DNA of 64,000 bases from Procambarus clarkii (Eukaryota; Arthropoda; Malacostraca; Decapoda; Cambaridae). Below the pieces are notes generated by a model. It did not search any database. It was not told where the DNA came from and saw only the letters and a list, made by a program, of their open reading frames with translations. Below, piece by piece: positions 54,214-64,000 of this stretch. Position 1 is the stretch's first letter. Every line of letters begins with the position of its first letter. The stretch is taken from NCBI RefSeq assembly GCF_040958095.1, contig NC_091220.1, forward strand, positions 18,754,393 through 18,818,392. Direction: 5' to 3'. The position numbers were made by a program, and so were the translations under genes.

Positions 54214-54781
54214 GACAAAGGATCGAGAGCACAGTTGATAAATGTGGGGTATCCATAGTCACAGTTTAAAAAGTATAACGAAGGACTGCAAATGGAGACG
54301 ATCCTCCCTGTGAGCCACCACAGGAGCCCTCCAGCTGTTCCTTATCATTTTTGTACGTTCACAAAAATCCTAGTACGTACTGTACTATAACATTTACATT
54401 TTCCATTGATAGCCTGAATCAAGACGTTTTGTGTATTTCCATTTTTTCCAGGCTTTCCCAAATCATTAGATTTTATTTTTTTTGGGCCCATTGATGTTCT
54501 ACAAAAACTTAATCTCTTCTTGTGAGGTATATCATGACCAAATATTCTACCCACAAGAAATATACAGTACAGTACTACTAATTACTATACAGAAAAATAA
54601 ACACTGCCCTAATGAGCTACAGTTATTAACAAATTCAGCACATTATGTTACTGACACACCAGAAGTTACAATTTAATAATACAGTAACTGCTTACTTTTG
54701 TAAAACACATACAGTACATTAAATGCAAGTTTTTGCTCAAGTACTTGGTATACTCAAGAATAATGCAACAATTTATTGTAG

Positions 54782-54862
54782 TCTGTTGTTGTTGTTAAAG
54801 ATTCGCTACCTGAAACAAAAAGTCCCAGGTAACACGGGCTGTGGTGAGCCCGTAGTGCCTTT
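54782..54862 (+). repeat. Dispersed repeat (ttgttgttg ... gcccgtagt family)
   Basis: tgttgttgttgttaaagatt ... cacgggctgtggtgagcccg, as at 5340 and 16895. Confidence 0.7.
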
Positions 54863-54869
54863 ATTGTAG

Positions 54870-57800
54870 TCTGATCAGCTCTTAGTATGAGAAATGAAGT
54901 AGTACCTACAAAGAGGTGCACTTACCTTCAGACGTCTGAATTATTAAATATGGTATCATTCCTAAGCCAGGAATGATACATTATAAGGAAAGTATCATAA
55001 GGAAAGTATCATAAGGAAAGTCAGTACTAAAACACTTATGAAAGAGGCTCAGCATATTCAAATTTTTTCAAGCACCATAAAAATTGTACAGTTAAAATAA
55101 AAGTAAATGCCTTAGTAATACTAGTTAAGTTTGATCAATAAGTGAATTTACCAATTACCATTTTTGTTTACCAATAAAGCAGTTGGTCATGTCAGCTAAG
55201 GCATATATATATATATATTTTTTTTTCAGATGAAATCAATGAGAATTTAATTTAATTTGATGGCATTTATGTCCTTACCTGTAATAGTTGCCAGTTCTTG
55301 ACACCAGTGGCTACCAACAGCAAATGTAATAAATTAATGGTGATTAAGTATAACATCAGGGAAGGTGGCTTTGTTAATTGAAAATAGTTTCTCTAGCACA
55401 TGACACCATAAGGATTTGAAATATATATAGACAAAATTTACACACAAATGGCTTGGAGGGCTACATGATTCTATAAGAAGAATTCTAATTTGCACATCGA
55501 TAACAGTTCCCAAAAATAATAGGAAATTATTACACACTGTACATCTTAAAACAGTCCTTACTACGCACGTTCCAATTATGCATACCACCGGAAATAATAC
55601 AACTCACAAAATATAACTGTTTAAGGTTATATATTGACTACTTAAAGGAGTTAATATTATTTGGCTTTTTACTCACATAACACTGCTTATCAAGTTGTAG
55701 TTCAACACTGACGTCGGACACACATACACTCAACTTAAAATAAAAAGTACCTTGTGCTACAAATTATACACAGATAAAACACTATTACATTAATTTCTCA
55801 ACCCTTCAGTCCCATTAACTTTGAATTCATAATTTATGTTCCAACAGGGATATGAATTCTCAAGTTTTCTCCATTTATAAAAAAATAAAGCAGACTGTAG
55901 CAGGCACTGACAATAGTATGTTATCTCACAGCCAAGATACAGCTAAAGGATTATTACTCCCACTATTATGCAAATGTGTTAACATTTCATCAGAGCAGAA
56001 ATACAAATACAGTATAAAGATCAGAGGAAATATTGTCTTCAGGAGTCTCAGTTGCACCTGAAAATATTTCCCATATTTTTTTCAGGAGTCTCAGTTGCAC
56101 CTGAAAATATTTCCCAATACTGTCATAATGGCACTACTGTACAGGTAAAAATAGATCATTGATGGTAACAGAGAACACAAAAGTGGCTTTTGTTTCTGGC
56201 CATAAAGCCTCCCATGGTAAATATTTCACCGTCACTTAGTGAAAACCACCGTCTTCAACAATAATCAACACTTCACGGGTATGTCATAATACAGCACTAA
56301 CATTGCTGTACACAGTATAATCATTAAAACCTATATAAAGCACATTGAACACTGATATGTTTTAAATACATGTGCAGAGATAATCTCTAATACTAACAGT
56401 GGGCACAGGTGCTGTACTAACAGTGGGCACAGACATTGTAATAGTGGGCACAGACACTGTTATAGCAGTGGGCACAGACACTGCACTAGCAGCAAGTACA
56501 CACACACACACACACCTAAGGACTGACACCTAATGGTTTGCGTTTCAAGTCGAGCAACATCAATTTCACGCAGGAGTTAAATACAGCAGCAAATAAAACC
56601 AGCAATCAGTTCTGCTTACGTATTATTGAGTGAGCGAGTAGTGTACTATGGTACAAGAAACAAATACATGTCGGCCTGAAAGGATTCTGACGAATCATTA
56701 CCAAGGTATAGAAATTAAAATAGCATCAAATTTGTTTGAGCAATGAGGGATATTATGGAGTTATGGAGGCAGGTGGATACTGTGGAGTTATAGAGGCAGG
56801 TGGATACTATGGAGTTGAAAGAGAACATACATAAACAAAATAGAATAAATGATAAAGAGCAAAATTTACAGAGAGGAGCATATTACCGAATGTGTAGAGT
56901 ACAGTATAAACTGCAGGATTCAACTCATTAAAATTTGAGCCACTGAAGATTTTCTAAAATTTCTGCCACCAGAATACACTTTGGGAAATGAACACTGTAA
57001 CCTTGACTTTCAATATTATTATTATTATTATTTGAATGAAAGAGCCAGTAGTACTGTCCTCGCACCCCCCTCCCTAGCCATGCTCACACTTGTACAGTAC
57101 ATCAATTTACCGTTTCTCTCAAAGGTGTCTTATCTCCTCTTGTGCCTTTCTGCTCCAGCCACACTACTCTTGTCAAGACACCATTTCTTATTACAAATCA
57201 AGGAGAATACAAATAAAAATTGGATGAAAATTTCTTATGTAACTAGAGCTCAACCACACTACCTGGAGCATACCTGAAGAGGGTTCTGAGAGTTCTACTC
57301 CCCGAACCTGGCCTTAGGCCAGGCTCGACTTGTGTAGTGAGAGATGCACACTTGGGTAATTACAGGGTTGGGACATGCCCACACTCTTTGATAGGATTGG
57401 CCTGACCCCAGTTTAAAGAATTACAAATTCTACATACTATACTGTAACATTTTCAGGGCAGGGCAATGGGCAGCAAATAACTCCTAAAAATTTGTATTAT
57501 TTACTACCATTGGCATAATTGTAAAAACAATTGGAGGGAAAATAATATAGTCGTCGAGTATTAATGACGAATCGGTCTGGATTTTCCTTATGTTTGATTT
57601 GTTAAATTCCATTTCATCTTCCAAATTTTTAACAAAACGTATTAAAGAAATTCTGTATTTTGGTTTTCACTAATTAGAGGAACAGATATTAGAGATCACT
57701 ATGTATATCTATTAATATACAGTACTGTACTGTATAATGAAATACTGTATTTAAATGAATGTATAATACACATATTGTACCTTAACACCAAATCTTCAAC

Positions 57801-57900
57801 ACTGTCACATTTGTTTAGCTTTATCAATACAAATTTAACAATGCTGCGGGACTAACAATTAGTTGTTAGTTGTTAACAATTAGTTCAGCAAGGTCAGTTC
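54870..57900. other. AT-rich sequence, no gene recognised
   Basis: Minor local duplications: a 40-bp tandem duplication at about 56039-56115 (aggagtctcagttgcacctg), cagtgggcacagac repeats at 56395-56490 and gcaggtggatact repeats at 56755-56815. No protein domain seen. Confidence 0.5.
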
Positions 57901-57901
57901 A

Positions 57902-58148
57902 GGGGGCCTGACAGCCGAGTGGACAGCGCTTCGAATTCATAGTCCTAAGGTTACGGGTTCGATCCCCAGTGGAGGCGGAAACAAATGGGCAGAGTTTCTT
58001 TCACCCTGGTGCTTCTGTTCACCTAGCAGTAAATAGGTACCTGGGAGTTAGACAGCTGCTACGGGCTGCTTCCTGAGGGGGTGTAATAAAGAGGCCTGGT
58101 CGAGGACCGGGCCACAGGGACGCTAAGCCTCGAAATCATCTCAAGATA
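57902..58148 (+). mobile_element. tRNA-derived SINE (family A)
   Basis: Head gacagccgagtggacagcg (A-box) and gggttcgatcccc (B-box), the body with gggcagagtttctttcaccc, and a tail ending catctcaagataa. More diverged than 1031-1281 but in the same order. Confidence 0.85.
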
Positions 58149-58432
58149 AACCCATAAGTTATTTAGTGCCTGCTGAATGTTCTAAACCCATTTATTGTCA
58201 ATATGTCCTCTTCAAAGAATAGTATGGATTTAGTGCATGAATTAAATAATGAAATGAGGCCTATGGCCAAATAAAGAATTTGGAAAATTATTCAGCACTT
58301 CATTTTGTTAACGTAATAAAAATGTTGAATATTACTGTAAAATTAGTTTTGTCATGTCTCCCCTTTTTTGCCAACGTACTTGTTTATGATTTACTGAATT
58401 CTCTTGAAGAAATGCCGGAACATAATTTAATA

Positions 58433-58650
58433 AAGGTGACTGAAAGACCCAGTTAATGTTTAAGTGTATTAAAAACCAAATTTTTGAATGTAATCAAAAA
58501 TTTCTACATCCTCTCAAGGTACTGTATACAATGTTCGGATGTAACCTACATCCGAACATTGTATACAGAACCTTGAGAAAAGATGTTGGCTACATCCAAA
58601 AATTAGTTTTTAATACACTTAAAACATAAATTGGGTCATTCACTCACCTT
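58433..58650. mobile_element. Foldback MITE, about 218 bp
   Basis: An almost complete palindrome. Ends aaggtgactgaaagacccag / ctgggtcattcactcacctt-like pair. The innermost ctgtatacaatgttcggatg and catccgaacattgtatacag pair perfectly. Non-coding. Confidence 0.8.
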
Positions 58651-58659
58651 CATTCAAGC

Positions 58660-59955
58660 ACTTCAACATGGTAGCAAGTTTTTCCATAATGTTATAATTC
58701 ACTACCATTATTGTACTGTTCGTGAAAATGTTTTAAAAGTTAACACCTTTTAAATCACAGAATTGTTATGCAGAACTCAAATTTAGAAAGACAATAACAT
58801 TACCACAATAATTATCATCACTGGTATTGAGCAATTAGTACACAATTACTTCTCAAGCTAAAACTATTAATGATATTTTGCCTAAGAATGCTAAATTGTA
58901 AAGATATGTTAAGTTGAATAAATAAAGAGGCCACATGATGGAATTGAACCTGTGTTCCTGAACGTTTCAGTCATAGATTCACTCAAAATTCAATTGGGAA
59001 AAAATCCTTGGGAACAATGCAGCTTGCTTGTACCCTTGACAAGCCACCAGCTTCCTGTCCCTATCGAGGTCACTAGAGATATTGCCCCTCAGGTCAACTT
59101 GGGTAAACTTATCACTCTGGTGAGATTTAATTGTGCGCCTGCAACTTCTTTCATGTTTATGGCATATTTCTGCAGTCAACAATGATTTCTTAACTTGAAT
59201 TAATAACTTGGACCCATCAATCAAGTTCACTTGAAATTCAGCAGGAAGAATCAATACCATACCATTTTAGGATAGATTCAAAATGTTATGTATATTATTA
59301 TGCCAACCACAACAGAAGGCTAAAACAATTACTGTACAGAATTTGTATCTGTTTCTTATAGTGCTACTTATTTACAATCCCCAGTTTATAGACAGATATA
59401 GATAGATTACAGCCATTCTCCAATACCCAAACTAACACAGCCAAGATCTCTCAAACTTTAAAAAAGTTTCAAAATTAATGTGAATAAAAAATTCTAGTCG
59501 TGTACAGTTAAATGTGTTAATATACAGCTCACCAGTTTGTGTGTCGGGTTGCATTTATAAAATCCCCCTGCAAGCATCATGTTAAAACTGGTAAAGTTTC
59601 AGATAAATAATCAGTGTCTAAAAATGTCAAGTATCTAACGTGTGTGTGCACAAAAGATCATGATTACCCAACTGATTGGAACAATGCTAAAAAGAGTAGC
59701 AGAATGCTGAGGAAGACATTAAAGTTCCCCATAAAAACAAAAAATAGGCAAAGTTAATCAAATTCAATAACTATTTTAAACATCAGCTCCAGATTCTACG
59801 AGCTTGAGTTATAGTTTCCTATAGTTGGGGACAGGAAGCCTGTTAAGCCTATCAAGGCCCCCGCCCTTTTCCCAGGTCAATTACCGACCTATCCAAGAAT
59901 ATAACTCACAACAGTTGCCCATCTCCTGGTTATTGATTTACTGTTATGCGAGTAG
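58660..59955. other. No gene recognised
   Basis: Two overlapping open frames on opposite strands at 58952-59260 have no recognisable domain. A block near 59820-59945 (ggggacaggaagcctgttaa) resembles SINE-related sequence at 28105 and 7770. Confidence 0.4.
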
Positions 59956-59965
59956 AAGCATCAGG

Positions 59966-60141
59966 TTGACCAGACCACACACTAGAAGGTGAAGGGACGA
60001 CGACATTTCGGTCCGTCCTGGACCATCCTCAAGTCGATTGTGAGAATGGTCCAGGACGGACCGAAACGTCGTCGTCCCTTCACCTTCTAGTGTGTGGTCT
60101 GGTCAACATATTTTAGCCACGTTATTGTGACTCATCGCCTG
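59966..60141 (-). mobile_element. Palindromic short element (family Z)
   Basis: A 141-bp near-perfect palindrome (59966-60106: ttgaccagaccacacactag ... ctagtgtgtggtctggtcaa) joined to a unique end segment reading, on the minus strand, caggcgatgagtcacaataa + cgtggct. Flanked by aagcatcagg at 59956-59965 and 60145-60154. Opposite orientation to the copy at 61023. Confidence 0.85.
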
Positions 60142-60603
60142 CATAAGCATCAGGTGAAATAGCATCTTACTACAGGAATTGAACCTGGGACCTTTTGGCT
60201 CTCTCCTGACTGCAGTTGTTTAATGTTATATAGCAAGCCTCAATTGGTGCATTAGAGAACACTAAAGCACCAGAAAATTGTCTATTACTCTGTAGTTGCT
60301 TGCATTTATATAGATTACATTATTACTTTTTTGGTATATACCTAGTATACAGTGCTCTCTCCAAAACTGGCAACTCCACACATTAGACCCCACTCAACAA
60401 AGTTTCACATTTTGTCGGCAGCTTGCCCTGCTGCAATTTGGATTCTTCAGAGTTCAGATTCTAATTTTTGGAGTGGCAATGGTGAAATACAAATTGCCAT
60501 GTATGGTATAGCCATTTGTAAATATTATACTTTTGTTTCCTGTTTTGGCTTTTAATAGTAAATATGGTTTCAATATATTTTGATTTTAAAAATATTTTGG
60601 TGT

Positions 60604-61505
60604 ACAGTAGAGCACTATAAATTGTACTAAAGAGAGTGGATCCTTCCCGCCCCCCATCCCGAGGTTTTTACAGAACTGGTGCGAGTTCACCATACTATTT
60701 TATTGTGTGTTGGTGAGGTCTGGTTTCTTTTTACTCAAGTATTTTTGCCAATTTTTCTTTGGATTTTTCACAGCTAGCAAGTTGAAACCATATCCTTCAG
60801 CAAAAGAGGCAAGAGTGCATCAAGTATTGTATGAGCAAGAGGAACTTCATTACCATGGATAAGAAATTAAAATTATTAGAGAAACTAAATCATGGCTGGG
60901 TAGGCAAGTTGCTGGCAGAGGAGTATGGCATTGGTGTTTACCGTTTAAGCAGGTGCTAGTGGTATGCAGGCAAAACATAGAAGAGAGAGGGAGTACCCCA
61001 GAAAAGTCATCACTGCCTGATGCAGGCGATGAGTCACAATAACGTGGCTGAAGTATGTTGACCAGACCACACACTAGAAGTTGAAGGGATGACGACGTTT
61101 CGGTCCGTCCTGGACCATTCTCAAGTCGATTGTGACTTGAGAATGGTCCAGGACGGACCGAAACGTCGTCGGCCCTTCAACTTCTAGTGTGTGGTCTGGT
61201 CAACATCACTGCCTGATGTTATAATGGACGGGGGACTTCCCTTCCAAACACTAACACCTCTCCTCCTCCTCACCGACTTCCAAAAGCTAACAAGAGTCCT
61301 CATTCAAGGTAAGATATACATACAGTACAGCATTGTAGCTGGTACAAAATGAGTGTTATTCGGTATAAAATGTATTTTTAAGTTAATATTTTTGGGGATG
61401 TGGACCGGATTAATTCAATTTACATTATTCCTCATGAGAAAATTTGTTTAGGTTGACAACGCGTCTCTGGAAATGGATTACAATCTTAAATGAAGGTACC
61501 ACTGT
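60604..61505 (+). mobile_element. Tigger-like transposon remnant
   Basis: At 60855-60960 it encodes MDKKLKLLEKLNHGWVGKLL and AEEYGIGVYRL, a CENP-B-type helix-turn-helix. After about 250 bp comes the 3' region (gacttcccttccaaacacta, with counterparts reversed near 42690), ending in aaggtaccactgt near 61505, a Tigger terminus. Most of the transposase is deleted; the palindromic element is inserted inside. Confidence 0.65.
61008..61218 (+). mobile_element. Palindromic short element (family Z) with 15-bp TSD
   Basis: Element 61023-61203 (181 bp) lies between two exact copies of catcactgcctgatg (61008-61022 and 61204-61218). The 5' part caggcgatgagtcacaataa + cgtggctgaagtatg is unique. The rest (61058-61203) is a palindrome whose arms carry gacgacgtttcggtccgtcc. 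No ORF. Confidence 0.9.
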
Positions 61506-61850
61506 CTATGAAAATTGTCAAAGAATAACCTTCAAAAGCACAATACATAATTAGTTTAAAAAATAAAAATTAGGTATATACGTACAATACTGTACCGATT
61601 AAATATTTTTATCTGCAGATACTGTACTTCATTTGCAGATAAAATGTTATTGTTAGATCACATTTGTGATATGAAAAACCAATGATAAGAATTACCAATG
61701 TTTATCTTCACTACACACTTAATGTTGTTAATTTATGGGGAAAAAAATGAGGGAAGCCTTATTTTTCCTCTCGCATTAACGATCATTTTGTCATGTTTAT
61801 ACTTCAACCCCCACACACACTACTGGCAGTAATCAAGCAATTTCTTCTAG

Positions 61851-62114
61851 CAATTGGTTCTTAACACATTACATGATGAATCCCCTCCAATGATTTTTTC
61901 CATTTCACAACTTGCAAATAATCCTGCATTTAAAGAACATATTAAATTAGGACACCAGAGTAAGTGGAGTAGGAAGAACAAAGTGGCAGCAAGAAACTGG
62001 TACGAAGCGTGTGTTAGCCACCCGCTTGTTTGGAAAAACTGTACTGTACATCGTGTATTGGAGAATATCAATATCGCTGCTTATGTTTACAATGCTGTCA
62101 GTGCAAGAAAATGA
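61851..62114 (+). CDS. Possible terminal coding exon of an unidentified gene
   Basis: After the acceptor-like tttcttctag (whose tag is itself the in-frame stop bounding the ORF), 87 codons run to TGA at 62112-62114. The sequence includes DESPPMIFSISQLANNPAFK, SKWSRKNKVAARNWYEACVS and VLENINIAAYVYNAVSARK. The composition is protein-like, rich in W, N and K with balanced charge. An aataaa lies 14 bases after the stop (62128-62133) and another near 62224. No upstream exon and no known domain were recognised; a transposon origin is possible. Confidence 0.4.
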   Translation, partial: QLVLNTLHDESPPMIFSISQLANNPAFKEHIKLGHQSKWSRKNKVAARNWYEACVSHPLVWKNCTVHRVLENINIAAYVYNAVSARK

Positions 62115-62329
62115 GTGAGGTTAGCACAATAAACTCTCCCACATACACTACTACATGCATATAATATATACTGTACTGTAGAACGTAGATGGGCGAGAGT
62201 GTCACACCATGCAATGCACGACAAATAAATATCGAGAAACGGCATGGCTTTGGTTGTGACAGCTAAGAAAGTTAATAAATACTAGTATGAAAATGGGGGT
62301 GATTGAAGGATTGTTAAGCAACACACAAA

Positions 62330-62510
62330 CACACATACATACATATACTGCGTGTATATGTATTTATGTATGTACGTACATGCGCACTCGCTCACAAGGA
62401 ACACCTGCTGCCCGGCTACAAATACACACATATATATGCACATTGTACTTATACATACATACATACATACATACAGATATTTATATATATATACATACAT
62501 TCATACACAT
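62330..62510. repeat. (CATA)n / AT simple repeats
   Basis: acatacatacata and atatata runs with cacacacata. ORFs here are poly-Tyr/His/Thr artefacts. Confidence 0.85.
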
Positions 62511-62519
62511 ATCACTGGG

Positions 62520-64000
62520 GTTAAATGCTACTAGCTCGGCAAAAAGCATAAGAATGACAAATAGGTCCGAATTTATGAAGTGAAAAATATTCAGGAATTA
62601 TTTTAATTTTTACATTTGTTTATTTACATTAAAATTAATATATGTATCTTATCCAATAAAAAAACCTAAAAGTATTAAGGCCTTCTCTTTCAACAGGCTT
62701 GTTTGGTGTGCCAACTACACAATATTTACAAATGGAATAGCCACACTTGTTCTGGAAGAGAAAAAATTGCGAAAACAACATCATTTACGACTGCAAACCC
62801 TCGGGTAGGTTCACAGTCTAACAGCCCCTAGTAGAAAAATAGCTATCCAAAATATTAGCCAAAAATGCACTGTGCTACATTTGGAAACATTATCTATACC
62901 GTAGATCACAATCAATTTATGCTCGGAGTGGAGAGGCAAGACATGGCAATAAATTAACTAAACAGTACTGAAAATAAATCGTTTTAAGTGCTGTTTAGCC
63001 AAATACTTCCCCTCCCCCCTCCCCCCAATGTTTAGTATATTTCATTTGTCTCAAAATTCTGTATCGTCAATTTACAAACATTTATGAATAAAAAACATTT
63101 AAATTTGAACCAAAAGCATTGAAAATAAGATTTAATTTAAAGAACATGGAAAGGTTTATCATACATTTAGTGAGATCTACAGTTCCTAAGACTCAAAATA
63201 TATACAAGAAATAAAATCCTAGTATCAGATTATATTCATAATGTCAAAAGCTATCGATCCTATAGACTCCTTGCACCGATGCCATGCTGGGGGGTCAAAC
63301 AAAACTGCGTTCAATTTATAATGACACCCTCACCCTAATTGGGTGTCATTTATAATGACACCCAATGACAGTACTGAGCTTTTCCTACAGTTCTAGAGAC
63401 AAGAATGACCGAGACGCTCTATAGAGTATCTTTTTTTTGCTAGTTATTTTTCCCTCAACAGCTCGATATTTACATTTGACATTGTAAATATAAACATAGT
63501 GCCATTTAACCTCCCCACAGGTGGTTGTGTCACATACAAGGCCACAATACTAATAATCATCAAACTTCACAAATTAATTACCTCTTTTTAACATAAAAAC
63601 ACAAGAGCGTGAATGAATACGTCAGATACTATGATACAACATGAATGTATAGTACAGTTCTACAAATTTGTAAATTTCATTGTACAAAATTACTGTAAAT
63701 GATCATAGTTACCAAAATCTGAGTTCTTATCTCCATATAACAATACCAATGTCAAAAATGCAGAAATAAAAGCATACACATAAGCTCCTCATTCTCAACA
63801 TATGAGGACAAAAGCGCTTAATTCTTAATTTATTTTGTTCTCGGGTCATGATACCAGTGCGTTGATCAGGGGGTCAAGGGGTCATGCAGATAATTAGGGC
63901 TTTTGTGGAAGTGGAATTAAATTATTTTTATCTACCAATTGGTGATCAAAAGCATTGATAAATGTGCTCAAATGAGTGTACTTTGGTAATCCATAATGAA
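62520..64000. other. AT-rich sequence, no gene recognised
   Basis: No coding signal on either strand; a poly-C patch at 63007-63027 and a short hairpin (atgacacc...gggtgtcat) at 63320-63365. Confidence 0.5.

Noticed and set aside
58952-59260. Overlapping open frames on both strands (77 and 93 codons)
   Set aside because: Neither resembles a known protein and they contradict each other; probably chance or an unknown repeat.

Overview
This 64 kb window looks like nuclear DNA of a decapod crustacean, with crayfish or lobster the best guess. It has spliced genes with GT-AG introns, AT-rich non-coding DNA and very long dinucleotide microsatellites. It also carries dense families of tRNA-derived SINEs, non-LTR retrotransposons (LINEs), Tigger/pogo DNA transposons and foldback elements of a kind I associate with decapod genomes. 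The organism call is inference; no rRNA or mitochondrial marker is present. There are no prokaryotic features, CRISPR arrays or intact viral genomes.

Three spliced transcription units are supported. (1) Positions 3834-11476, plus strand: the last three coding exons of a large, low-complexity, proline/serine/arginine-rich protein. Its N-terminal exons lie outside the window or were not recognised. (2) Positions 18108-25200, plus strand: a complete five-exon gene for the ubiquitin-conjugating enzyme Rad6/UBE2A (165 aa), with an acidic C-terminal tail on its own last exon. (3) About 45345-48235, minus strand: a four-exon unit with good splice sites and a poly(A) signal but only very short ORFs, probably a long non-coding RNA or a micropeptide gene. 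Its last intron holds a long hairpin. A possible terminal exon of an unidentified gene lies at 61851-62114.

Layout: 1-5900 is repeats (a LINE endonuclease fragment, SINEs, a foldback element with expanded arms, CT/GA/GACA/GT microsatellites) around the first exon of gene 1. 5900-15000 is the rest of gene 1, its minisatellite-rich introns and its probable 3' UTR. 15000-17900 is AT-rich DNA, a 25-bp minisatellite and dispersed repeats. 17900-27600 is the Rad6 promoter, gene and 3' UTR. 28000-44300 is a graveyard of LINE RNase H pieces, minisatellites and Tigger copies, including a Tigger nested in a LINE RNase H gene. 44300-48300 is the minus-strand unit. 48300-54300 is LINE tails, a diverged satellite and tRNA-like SINEs. 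54300-64000 is mostly unannotatable AT-rich DNA with a few SINEs, a MITE, two copies of a palindromic element and a Tigger remnant.

The most notable observations are: three decoy copies of a 3' splice site plus exon start upstream of the true exon at 6471, each followed by an in-frame stop; the acidic tail of Rad6; a palindromic short element with long target-site duplications (61008-61218); 43-bp unit expansion in both arms of a foldback element (1755-2487); and a shared 3' tail between a SINE and a LINE family.
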